Shown here in pieces: positions 45,501 through 56,428 of a DNA stretch of 64,000 bases. The translations under genes and the position numbers were made by a program. The stretch is taken from NCBI GenBank assembly GCA_025917655.1, contig CP084620.1, forward strand, positions 2,728,001-2,792,000. Reading direction: 5' to 3'. Position 1 is the stretch's first letter; every line of letters starts with the position of its first letter. Source of the stretch: Chlorella sorokiniana. Lineage: Eukaryota > Chlorophyta > Trebouxiophyceae > Chlorellales > Chlorellaceae. The notes under the pieces are model-generated. The model saw only the letters and a program-made list of their open reading frames with translations, was not told where the DNA came from and ran no database searches.

Positions 45501-48500
45501 AGGCGGGCTGCCTGCTGTGTTCCTGCGTCGAGAAGCTTTCCAGGAAAAGCTTGCCGCCTGCCTGGGAGGCAGAGGCTGGGATGAACACAGGGAGCTGTGA
45601 AGATGGTTGCTGCAGCTGCTCCTTTGCCGCTCGCCCCTGCCTCCTTGCGCCTCACGCTGCCACTGGCCCCCATTGTTTCCTGCTCATCCCGCAGGCCCCA
45701 CCTGGTGGCCGCCTCCACCAACACCGGCGCAGTGCTGCTGTCGTTCGACACCAACGAGCGGCCGCCGGTGGTGGCGCTGCCAGCCCAGGTGGTCACCCTG
45801 GAGGCGCTGCTGCAGCAGGGCGGCGGCGGCGGCGAGGGCGCCCCCGCGGCGGCGCCAAGCCCGGCGGCGACGGCGGGGCCAAGGGCGCGCAGGGGCTGAC
45901 GTATGTGATGGCGTCGGGCGGGCGCCTCTGGTCGACCGCGCTGCGCATGGAGAGCCAGCGGGCGCAGGGCGCCGCCGAGCGCACCGTCAAGTGAGCGCAC
46001 AGCCCCCTTTTCCAACCACCTCTGAACACACACACACTGCTCTTCCTTGCCTTGCTCTTGCACAGCAACACACCACCCAGCCACTCGCCCTTTGACACCC
46101 TCGCTTCCATCCCCCTACCCCCGCCCCCCGGGCAGCCTGGTGGCCGGGCCGCGCGAGAGCATCGCGGCTCTGGACCACCCGGGCGCCCGGTGCTGGCGTG
46201 CAGCCCCAGCGGGCGCAGCATCTCGGCGGTGTGGCCCCAGCTGCGCGCCTACGCCGTCTACTCGCTGGCTCCCACGGGGGCGTGGGAGGTGGTGGACAGA
46301 GGTGCGTGTGTGTGCGTTTGTGTGTCTGGGAGGGGTTTGGGGGTGCATTCAGCTGTTGATGGACGCATCCAAGGTTGCGTGGGCAGGCTGCCGCCGCTAC
46401 GGGGGGCCGGGGGCGGCAGGCAGCTGTTGATGGATGTGTCTGAGGTAGCGTGGGCAGGCCGCCGCCGGTGCTGCCGCCGCTGCGGTTGATGCCCGACTGC
46501 TGGCCTCGCGCGCCCGCCCTTGTGCAGGCTCTGGCAACAACGTGGTGTGGAGCGGTACAAGCCCCATGTATGCCGTGATCTCAGGTACAGGCAACTCTGT
46601 ACCGCCTGGCTTATCGCCGTACTGCCCGCCTCGCACCGCGCCCGGGGCGGCCTCACCAGCGCCACCGCCGCACGTGCCGGCTTGTTGCTGGGATCTGGGT
46701 CAGCACGGCGGGAGGTCACCTGCGCCGCGTTTCCCTCCATCTCCGCCTGCCGCAGTGCCGAACATCCCCACCGTCACCGTCAAGAAGAAGAAGGGCTTGT
46801 TTGGCGGCAAGAAGGCCTCGGCCGCGGCGGCGGAGGAAGAGGCGGCGGCCGCCGCGCGTGCCGCCGCCGCCGCCTCCACCTCCGTCGAGGTGCATGCCGT
46901 GAACGAGGAGGCAGCAAGCCAGGTGCGGGCAGCCGCGCACGGCTGATGCAGAATATTGGGCATTGAGCGGTGCACAACCGAACAGCAAGCACGCCCTTGG
47001 GGGAGTGGCGTGGCACGGGGGCCCTCGACTTCCTCCTCATGGGGAAACGCCGGACGAGTTGCTGCCGCTTGCCGGCGCTGTGCTTGCATAGCTCTTCACC
47101 CACCCACACGCCCGCGCGCCGTTCCCCTCCTGACTCCCCCTCCCTTTCTTCCCCGCCCTCTTTCCACACAGTTTGTGGCCACCCGCGAGGTGCGGCTGGG
47201 CGGCCAGCCTGTGCTGCTCCACGGCGGCGGCCTGCTGGGGATCGTTCTGAACAAGCCGGCAGCCAGCGGGCAAGGTGCGGGTGCAGGGCATGGGGAAAGT
47301 CGGTGTTGGGATGGGCGTGCTGCCTGTCAGCGGAAACCTCTGCAAGTGAATGGCCGGCGGCGGAAGGCTGCTTGGCAGCAAAGCGCCCTGTGCTGCTCAG
47401 CGTTGCGTGCAGCCCTGGCGCCAGCACCGTTCTCTCTCAGCTCTCTTTCTTCCCTCCCACTCCTCCACCCTGCCCCTGCCTGCCGTGCCCGCAGGCCGCG
47501 TCATGCAGTTTGTGAGCTGGAAGGGCTTTGGCCCTGTGGGGCCAGAGCTGCCCGAGCCGGTGTGGGTCAGGTGGGGCGCTGCGGGCTGCTGCTGCGTGGC
47601 TTGCTGCCCCTGCATAGCTAGCAGCCCAGCCTGGCGACCTAGCACGCCTGCCATGTGCACCAGCCTTGCACAGCGGCCTGCCTGTCCATGACGCCCCCGT
47701 TCTCTTGCCCGCCACATTGGGAGGGGTTCCAAGCAACACACGGCCTCCCGTCCGCCACTCAAGAAGCCCCCCGTGCACACACACTTGCCCGCCCCTCCCG
47801 CTGTGCCTCGCTGCAGCTGGGAGCCGGAGTGCACGCTGCTGGCGCTGGCGTATGAGACCAGCATCGAGCTGTGCCGCACCCGCCCCGCCTTTGAGCGCTT
47901 CGCCTCTGTGTCCATCGCCGCCTCCGTGGCGGGTGAGGGGCCGCGCGCTGCAGCAGCGGCGCTGGCAGCCTGTGCCCTGCATAGTCCTGCTGGGCCGTGC
48001 CGCTGTGGGCTGGCTGCTGAGGCTGCTTCTGCCGCTGGGCCCCTCACCTGCCCCGCCCGCCTCCCGCACGCCTGTTGCTCGCTGCAGGGCTGTGGCAGAG
48101 CCGCCAGCTGTACGTGTCCACGCCCACCTCTATCCACGCCGTGTTTGCCGACCCCGTCACCGCCTTTGTGCAGGAGGTGCAGGTGCGGGCGGCGCAGCAT
48201 TAGTGGTCGACTGCCCGGGCTCAAAGGCCCGTGCACGGCCGATGTATTAAGATATTATCGCAGCATGCACAGCGTGGGAAAGCCAAGCAGCTGTGCACCC
48301 AGCCGAGTCCCAAATCAATCACGCACGCCCATCCACCCTCTCGCGCCGTTCTATGCCACGCCTCCTGCGCCTCCCCTTTCGAATCATCAAATTGTATACA
48401 CGAAGCACACAGCACCATTCCCCGCCCCGCCGCCACCGTCCCTCACCACACCACCTTCCCCGCTCCTTCCGCGCAGCTGGCCAGCTTCCAAGGCGGCGTT

Positions 48501-50912
48501 GACTGCAAGACCAGCCCCGGCGGCGACGCCACGCCGCTGCCCCCGGAGCAGACGCGCCCGCGGGTCCCGTCACGCTGGCGGGCGTTCGCCACTCCTACCT
48601 TTGGCTGGCCGACTGCCTGGGCCGCCCCTTCCTGGTGTCGCTACGCCACCCGGGGCTGCGCCTGCGCTGCCTGGCGGCGCGGGCGAGATCGGCACCGCGC
48701 GCACGATCGCCGAGCGAGGCGCGCCGCCGCCGCAGCAGCCGGGAGGGGACTTGTGTGTGTGTTGCGCTGCCCTGGTCTCTCTCTGCAAGGCGCACACCCT
48801 CTTCCCCCTCCCCCCGCACCCACACGCGTTCACACACCACAATTTTCCCCTCTCGCTGCCCCCTGTTGTTTCGCAACACACCCAGCTATGCACCCAACCC
48901 AGTTCTTACTCTTCATGCACCCCCCCCCCCCCCCTCCCATGCGTCTCGCAGGGCTGGCCCCATCCTTCCACGATGACGCCGCTCGCTTCCTGGCCGCCAT
49001 GTCGCCCCAGGACGGCGTGCGCGAGGCGCTGGCGCTGCCCGGCCTCTCGCCCCAGGCAGAGATGGCGCTGAGCATCAGGTGGGCGGGCTGCTGGGGGGGG
49101 GCCAGGCGGCCTGGCAGGCGGCCGGCATGGCCCTGGATGGCGGCCTGGCCTCCAGAAACACTTTGGAGGGTTTAGGCGCAGGCGCAGGAGGCACCTTGCC
49201 GCCACGTTTCAGCAGGCTTGTTTTCAGCAAGCCTGTTTTCGGAAGGCCCTTGCAAATATACACACACATACTCACGCGCGCGTCTGCACACGCCACCCTG
49301 CGAGCCTGCAGGTGTGGGCTGTGGGACCGCGCGGCGCGCTGCTTCCAGGCCCTGGCCCTGCGGGTCAGCGACCGCGCCCTGCTGCAGCTGTTTGCCGCGG
49401 ACGGCGGCGGCGGCGGCGGCGGAGGCGTGGACCTGGCCGGGCGGCTGGCGGGTGCGTTAGGGTTGTACGGGCGTGCGAGGGCCTCCACCCCGCCGCCGCC
49501 ACGGCCAGCCCTCCTTCTGTTCGCCCGTGTTGCAAGGCTGCTGCGCTGCCTGCGCTGCCTGCTCTCCTGCACACAAGACAGGCTGGCTGCCGCCCTGGCA
49601 GCTGCTGGCCTGTCCAAAGCCTCACTGGCCAGCCGCCTTGTCCCCCGTTCCTTCTTTTCTGATTCCCGCCAGGCCTGTCCCTTGGCGAAGGCAGCCCCAA
49701 CCATGCCGCCACCGTGGCTTCCATACTGGAGGAGCATGCACGCAACCCAGACGGCAGCCTGACGCAGGGGCCCGAGGCGGCCGCCAACGGCGGCGCAGCC
49801 GACGACGACGACAGCAGCGGCGATGAGGCGGAGGGCGGCGGCGGCGGCGGCGAGCGTGCGCCCGAGGCACAGGACCCCGTGGATTGGGAGGCGCCGCTGG
49901 CAGCGGCCGCCGCGCCAGCGGCAGGCGCCGGCAGCCTGCCCTGGGATCAGGCGGTGGAGGGCGGCGGGGAGGCTCTTGGCGGCGGCGGCGGCGGCGGCGC
50001 GTTTGTGGGTCCGGCGGAGCGGCACCGTCTCGCCGCCGTGGCCGAGCTGGGGCTGCGCTTTACTGAGGCAGCGGTGGAGGCGGGGCATGAAGGTGGGTGG
50101 GGCGGCGCTGCACCCGCGCGTCTCTGCTGGGCGCAAGCTCACAGCCATGCCGTGCCTCCAAGAATGCCTTGCCCCCTGCTCTCTCCTGCTCAGTTTGTTG
50201 GGCACCCTGTGCATAAGAATCTTGAATTCACCTTGCCCCTGGCACGCCTTGCCGCCGCATCCGACGCCCAGCACGCCTGCCCCTCCCAAACTTTGCCTGT
50301 TCTTGCTTTCCACCCGCGCAGACGCCGCCCGCACCGCCCTCGGCGTGCTCGTGCGCTCCGCCCACCTGCTGCCGCCGCCCCTGGCTGAGCAGCTGGTGCA
50401 GCGCATGGGCCAGTGCCGCATGACGGAAAGCGCGCGCAACCTGGCGGGCGCGGTGGCGGCGGCGCGCGCACCCGGCAGCCTGGCAGACCCGGCCGTCAGG
50501 CAAGCCTGGCCTGCGGGGGCGGGCAGGCCTGTGGGGCTGGGGCTGTGTGTGTGGGGGCGATGCCCTGTACTATGCCCTGCTGTCGCCCAGCCGCATGCGG
50601 GCCGTGGCCTCCTGAGCAGCAGGGTCCCTGGTGTGGCCCCTGGCCTCCCCGCAAGCCCTTGTGACAAACTTACCCCCACCCCCACCCCCCTCACGCCCCC
50701 TCGCAGCTCGCTGCTGGCGGCGCTGGTGGGGGCATGCACGGCCCGGCGGTGCAGGGCACGCTGCAGGCAGCAGGGCTGGCGCCCTGGCCGCCGTCTACGC
50801 CGCCGTGTGGGGCACCGGCGACCGCGGCGCCGCGCTGGCCGACTGGCGGCGCCAGCTGGCGGCGGCGCACCCAGAGGCGGGGCCTGTGGCCGTCACGCCG
50901 CCGCCTGCGTAG
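42585..50912 (+). CDS. TWD40-1: TSET/TPLATE complex subunit TWD40-1 (TTRAY1)
   Basis: About 23 exons. Well-placed ones: 42585..42750, 42836..43126, 43347..43402, 43926..44017, 44291..44482, 44663..44729, 45316..45448, 45695..45990, 46136..46301, 46528..46584, 46755..46922, 47172..47274, 47495..47570, 47817..47932, 48088..48182, 48952..49078, 49312..49451, 49673..50092, 50322..50499, 50707..50912. The N-terminal propeller has RTAFHPVQPWLAYVDRQSNV, VWDYEKDELLYD, RDIQFFDMDTCFWQIARQHW, KRWLVIACENK, TAGADGSVAVWDPS, KHSFKAHDSAVH, WDVGSWKPFAKAQPL, and a second set (VYHLAVHPT, HLVAASTNTGAVLLSFD, AVWPQLRAYAVYSLA). A lysine-rich loop, then LWLADCLGRPFLVSLRHPG and a helical C-terminus follow. Segment order matches plant TWD40-1, a membrane-trafficking coat subunit for endocytosis. 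A Gly/Ala/acidic insert (about 49780-50030) looks lineage-specific. Frame breaks near 43730, 44345, 44830, 45850 and 50730. The last intron appears GC-AG (50500). Confidence 0.85.
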
Positions 50913-51956
50913 GCTTGATGGCAGCACGATGCGTGAAACGGTGTACACGCCTGTCAGGTGTTACACGTTCCACAGCGCTCAGTTAGCAGCTGTGCAGGGA
51001 CGAGCAGTAGGGCAGGGGAGACGGGGGGGGGGGGGGGTATGGCAGGTAAAGGAGTGGGGAGGGTGACAATAAGGGGAGCTTCAAAAGGGTGCAGCGCAAA
51101 CATGATTGGCAGGCAGAAGAGAGGGTGGCCCGCCCGGGTGCAGGGCGGGCGGGGCACAGATAGATGCAGGGAGGGATGGGGCAGGCGTGCGGAAGCTGCA
51201 CGGAAGCTGCCGATAGAGGGGTCCAGTATGAAGCACATGCATGGGGCGCCGGGCGCCGTGCGATAACAGAGCGAAGCATCAACGGCGAGGGGCAGGCAGA
51301 TGCGCGGGTACAGACGCCCGGCTGGCCGGGAGGCATCTGGCGATCGAAAGAGAAGCGGGGACGGGGGGAACACTGGGAGGGGCGGCCGCCCGTGGGGCGG
51401 ATCGCAGCGCAGGTCAGAACAGCGGGGGGGGCCATACGAGGGGGATCAAAGGCAGCTGGCGGCGGAGGGCCGGGGTCAGGGAGGCAGTGAGGATGGCAAT
51501 GCAGTGTGCGGGTGGGAGGTGTGTTGAGGGGCGGATGAGGCCATGCAGGAGTGCAGGTTCGGGCAGAGGCAAACTCTGATCCAGCAAACAAACGGACGGA
51601 GGCGAACAAACCAAACAGAACCCATGCGATGTTTTGGGGGATGGACGCTGCGAGGCATCGCTTCAGAAATGCAGCCTGTGGCTTGGTGCCGTGTGTTGAG
51701 ATGAGGGTGGCAGCAGCGCGTGCTGAGCCTTCAATGTGTGATCGATCACAAGCTGCCGGTCGAAGGCAGTGTTGGGCGGCACAAAGGGCGCCGCCGCGGA
51801 GAGCCAGTCGTCCGGGACTGGAACTTCCATGCTGGGCGCGGGCAGCTGCTGCTACCCTCGCGCCTGGCGGTCTGGCCGCCGGGCTGGCAGCACCTGCCCA
51901 GCAGGACCACGCCGTGGCGGCGGTGCACGCAGCGGCGGCGCGCCGCAGCGGTCGCC
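50913..51956. other. G-rich 1-kb spacer between convergent genes
   Basis: Between the TWD40-1 stop and the U-box gene stop. It has strong G bias on the plus strand, including a G run at about 51020-51034, and no coding frame I can support. Confidence 0.5.
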
Positions 51957-52133
51957 TCAGGTGGCCAAGGCGCGGAAGAGCTCGCCCACCTGGCCCATGG
52001 CCTGGCGCAGCGTGTCGTTGGGCAGGATGAGGCGGTGGGGCAGCGGCTTGCCAGTCAGCGGAGACACCTCCTTGTTCTGCCTGCGGGGGCGGGATGCAGA
52101 GGAAGGGGGGTCACTCGGGGGAGCAGCCTCAGC

Positions 52134-52189
<56 letters not shown>

Positions 52190-55100
52190 GGGATCACTCA
52201 GATGAGAGCAGCCTCAGCTGGTATGTGTGTTTTGGGTGCGTGTGGGGGGGAGGGCGGGGAAGGGGGGAGAATCACTTGGATGAGAGCAGCCTCAACAGAA
52301 CAAGTGTGTGGGTGTGGGAAGGGAGGGGGAAGGGGGTGGTTGGGGGTCCCGACCCGCAGCAGCGCACGCTCGCTAAAACTGCCGAGGTGCGTGCGGGACA
52401 GGCCTGCATGCGGCTGCGGGGCGGTGTGCTTGCCGCACCTGTAGAGCCAGTCGGTGATGACTTCCTTCTCGTAAGTGATGCCGTCGGCGGCCACCACTGC
52501 AGCGAACCCAAGGGGAGGACGGGTTTCAAGTCGGTGGGGGGGGCACAAGCGGGGAGCGACATTCGTGGGTGGCAGGCAGGCAGTGGCAGACAGCCCCGGG
52601 GGCAGCGGGCGGCTGTCAACACTTCGCGGTGCGGCCGCAGCTGCAGCGGAGCCTGCCTGGGTTGACAAAAGGCCTGCCCGACAGGGGGCACAGGAAGGCG
52701 TTGATGACGTCCAGATGGCCGGCGGCGAGGTGGGGCAGGAACGCGGGGCGGTGAGCGACACCGGGCGGCGGCATGCCCGCCGGGGACGGCGGCGGCAGCA
52801 TGGCCGCGGGTGGCGGCAGCGGAAGCACGGGTGCCGCGGGCCGCGTGGGGAGGCCAAGGGAGGCTGGTAGGGGGCGGCTGTTGGCTGGAAGCTGGGGTTG
52901 GGGGCCACGGGGTGGGCCGACGGCGGTGCTGCCGCAGCAGCGGGGGCTGCCGCGAGGGCAGGCTCCGGCACCGCGGGGTCAGCCTGAGAAACGGCGGCCT
53001 CGCGGCTCGCCACGCTGGCAGAGGGCGGGCCGGGCGCCGGCTGGGCAGACGGGGCCGCCGCTGCGGGCACCAGCGCCGGCTGCTGCTGCTGCTGTACGGC
53101 CTCACAGCCCTCATCATCCATGTCCGCCCAGCTGCTGCCCTTCTGCGGCGCGGTCCCAGCAGCTCCCGCCGGGCAGCAGCAGCCCCACGCGCCAGCTGCT
53201 GCGGGGCGGCGGCGCCAGCCGGCGTGGCGCCCGAGGGCTGCCGCGCCTCCTGGGCGCCGCCGCCGCCCTCCTCCCCCTCCCCCATCGCCAGGCTGCGCTC
53301 GCTGCAGGCGGCCGAGCCGCCGCCGCTGCTGAGCTCGGGCTTGAGCCGCGCCTCGCCCAGGCAGACGGTGGCGGGGGCGGAGGAGGTGGTGGAGCTGCCG
53401 TCCCACTCCAGGCTCATGTGCTGAAGAGGGTGGGTGTGTGTGGGGGGGGGGGGGCAGGAGGGGCAGGCGCAATCATCAGCAAGTCTTTCAGGGTAGCCCC
53501 AAACCCTGGGGGACTTGGTGGGCAGCAGAGAGCTCGGGCAGAGCAGGGGCGCACGGCAGCGCGGGGCAGCAAGGCGCAGCTGCGGAGGAACCCGGCGCCC
53601 GCACCTTGGCGAGCGCGGGGGCTCCGGCGCCGTCGCTGCTGACCTGGCTGCCCTGGCGGCTGTGCCCCGCCGCGCCGCCCGCCGCAGCGGCGCCGCCGCC
53701 GTTGGCCGTGGGCGCGAGGCGGGGGAAGTGCTCCGTGTCTTCCAGCTTTGGGGGCCCGCGGGGGGCCGGGGCGCCGCCGCCGCCTCGCCGCTCAGCTTGC
53801 GCGCCAGCTGCCGCTCCTGCCGCTGCTGGTCGTACTGCTGCTGCAGGCGGTACTCCTCCGGGTACTGCGCCGCCAGCTCAGCAGGCACCTCCACCTGCTC
53901 GCCGCCCTCCGGCTCAGAGGGGTAGCCCCCGGCGTACGAGCCGTCGGCAGGCGCGTCGCCCTCGGCGGCGCCGTAGCCGGACTGAAAGCGGCTGCACACG
54001 GGCAGGTTGGGGGCAGCGGGTTGCCGTGCCGGCATGCTTTGGTGCAAAGCACGCAAGCGGCAGTTCACAGGCAGCCCCAGCAAGGGCAGGACGGGGGGCC
54101 CAGCGCAGCAAGCAGGCGGCACGTCAGGCCCCGCGCGGCCTGTAGCGACCGCCCGTCGCGTACCTGCCGCCGTAGCTGTGAGTGCGGCGCAGATCGGCCT
54201 CGCCGTGAGCAAAGTTGCAGGCCTCGCCATGGCGGCAGCTGCCGGAGCGCTGCCAGTTGTGGCACAGCGCCGTCTTGTAGCGCGAGTGCGGGTGGAAGCG
54301 CTCGCCGCTCTCAACGCTGTCGGTGCGCTGAGGGCGCGGGCGGCGCGGCCCTTCGTACCGCTCCTCATCGCCCTCGCCCTGCTAGCAGAGGCAGGTGCAC
54401 GCCCAGAATTGATGGTGGGATGAGAAGAGAACAACAAACCGTGCTCACTGTGAGCGGCGCATGCGCAGGCCGCAAAGCGACAAGTCGCCGCCAGCCAGCA
54501 GCCCTCGGCCAGCAGCCACCCGCCGGTGCAGTTGATGGGCGTCTGGGCAGCAGCGCGGCACAACAGGCGGCAACGTCCCAGCAGCAGCAAAAGCAGGGGA
54601 GGGCAGGCGGCAGCACCCACCTTGGCGCGCTGGGTGTCCCTGATGGCCCGCATCACTCGCACCTCATCTTGGTTGTGTGCAAAGATGCAGCGGTCGCCGT
54701 AGCGGCACGGCCGCGGGTTGTCGCACATGGTGCCGTGCCTCTGCGGTATGGTGGGCGGGGCGGCGTCTCAACAGCAGTTGCCCGCCTGGAGAGGACGGGC
54801 CAGCAGGGGCTGCGGCGAGCGGTACCCACGCAGCCGGGCCACGGGTGCAAGCGCGTCCTCGGCAGCACATGGGCGCGGCGCAGAGCGCGCAAACAGCCCT
54901 CAAGCTTGCGGTAGCAACTGCTGAGGGTCTGCGCAGCCGCAGCGAGCTGGGTTGACGCGCAGCAGCGGTCAAAGCACGGGGGAGGCGGCTGGTCATGTGC
55001 GGGCGGCAAGAACGGCGGCGCGCAGCACCAACGGCAGCAGGGCCCCTCTAGGCGTCCGCGGCGCCTACTCACCAGGGCGCTGCGCAGGAGCAGACGCTGG

Positions 55101-55224
55101 CGCTCCAGCTGCGTCAGGCCGGTAGGGCCCTGCACCACGATGGGGAGTCTCAGCGAGGGCCCAATACCGGCTCTCGGGCCCTTCTGCACTGCGCAAAACG
55201 CACCTGCTGCCCGGAGCTCGCCAT
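51957..55224 (-). CDS. CCCH zinc-finger protein with C-terminal U-box
   Basis: Exons 55224..55204, 55129..55073, 54740..54621, 54378..54164, one from about 54000 to 53615, one from about 53420 to 52657, 52496..52439 and 52080..51957. Residues 1-26 are MASSGQQ plus GPTGLTQLERQRLLLRSAL. The first finger is CDNPRPCRYGDRCIFAH (C-x5-C-x5-C-x3-H, short first spacing). The second is CHNWQRSGSCRHGEACNFAH (C-x8-C-x5-C-x3-H), after YKTAL. A Tyr/Gln coiled stretch and a long Pro/Ala-rich linker follow. The end is a full U-box: NAFLCPLSGRPFVNPVV, ADGITYEKEVITDWLYRQN, KEVSPLTGKPLPHRLILPN, DTLRQAM. CCCH fingers of this sort bind RNA and the U-box recruits E2 enzymes, so an RNA-linked ubiquitin ligase is inferred. 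The U-box intron is GC-AG (donor at 52656). Frame breaks near 53755 and in 53130-53220. Confidence 0.8.
52105..52300 (+). repeat. (GT)n microsatellite flanked by an interrupted minisatellite in the last U-box intron
   Basis: A pure GT run spans about 52136-52186. Around it, three related units of about 30 bases (52105-52136, 52188-52221, 52268-52298) share ATCACT..GATGAGAGCAGCCTCA. All lie inside the intron 52081..52438. Confidence 0.85.
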
Positions 55225-56428
55225 TGCGTCCGACGCCTCTTGAAGGGAGTGGCGAGAAGACTTGATCGCTATGTAGCTTGTAGAGACGAAGGGCTGCACC
55301 CTCTGTTCCCGCACGATGCACAGGAGACTCACGGATGGGAGGCAAGCGGTAGGGAAGAGCAGCGGGAGAGGAGGTCCACGCCAGCCTAGACTGCATTTTT
55401 TCATGCGCAGGACCCCTGTTCGCGTTGTTCTGCATTCGCGCGCAAGATGAACATGGGCAATCTAACATTTTAAGCACGAGCCCGTGCCGCCGCCGGCGGC
55501 AGCGGGCTTTGCAAAGCTGGGGGCTCCTCTTGGCGGGTCAAGCCCGCGCCCTGGGCGGTCTCAATCACTCGTTTCAAAGGTTTCAATTCTACCATGGCAT
55601 CTCACCCAGCAGCCCGGGCGGTGAATGCCGCTCACCCGCCGTCGCCTGCCGTGCTCCGCAGCCTTGCACTGTGGCAAGCTTGCCTCCTGCCGTGCTGCTG
55701 TATTGCCAGACAATAAATGCCTCCTTTTTGCATGTGCTTTGGCTACGCAGCGACTCCTTTCCAATGGTTCTTGCTTCAGAGTTTGCTGCACAATCGGCTG
55801 AGCATCAACAGCAGCGGCAGAGCTCGGCAGCACTTCAAAACGTGACCGCCGTAACCCTGCATGTGCTACGGAACCAAGCTTCCGCAGCGACTGCCGGACC
55901 CAATCTGTTTCGTAAACACGTTCGTGTTGATGGCACGAGGTCATGTTTATACCGCCGCGCAGAAGCTGGCGGCTCGAGTGAGGACTTGCGGCGCAAGTTC
56001 CTGCCAGCCTGGGCTAAAGATGAGGGAGATTACAGCGCCTCAAAATCTCAGGGCAACTTTGCCGACGATCACAGCAAGGGACGAATGCTTGCAAGGCACA
56101 ATGTCTGGGCAGGCCTAGCTGCTGGCCGTGGGCTCGCGGCGATTGACTACGATCACGATCATGGCCATTGTGATACATTCAAACCCCAAAGGGATGATTG
56201 CATGTTGCAGACCAAAACCCTGTCGGACCCTTTCGGCATACAAGGAGATGCTCTTGAGTAGCTGTACTTTGCTGCGCTGCAAACCGCGTCATCCGGCTGT
56301 GCAACGCGTCGCGACGGGGCGCCAACCTGGCTTTGAAATGCTCAGCTCCCGCAGCGGCCACCCGCAATGCATTGTGTTTGCTTGGCAGTGTTCCTGAGTC
56401 TTACAGCGCGCCAGGCGCCCAATTGCCG
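55225..56428. promoter_or_regulatory. 1.2-kb divergent intergenic region, U-box gene / alpha-galactosidase
   Basis: AT-richer than neighbouring exons. It has a long plus-strand open frame (about 55425-56261) without an ATG near its start and without family resemblance, which I do not call a gene. It probably holds both promoters and 5' UTRs. Confidence 0.45.

Noticed and set aside
51158-51609. Overlapping open frames in the G-rich spacer
   Set aside because: Low-complexity Gly/Arg or Pro/Ser composition, no splice-consistent extension and no family motif.
52272-54728. 818-codon minus-strand open frame read straight through the CCCH/U-box gene
   Set aside because: It crosses introns and shifts frame against the CCCH and U-box motifs; the spliced model explains them better.
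55425-56261. 278-codon plus-strand open frame upstream of the alpha-galactosidase
   Set aside because: It opens on TTG, its first in-frame ATG is far inside, composition resembles the AT-richer spacer, and no motif is recognisable.
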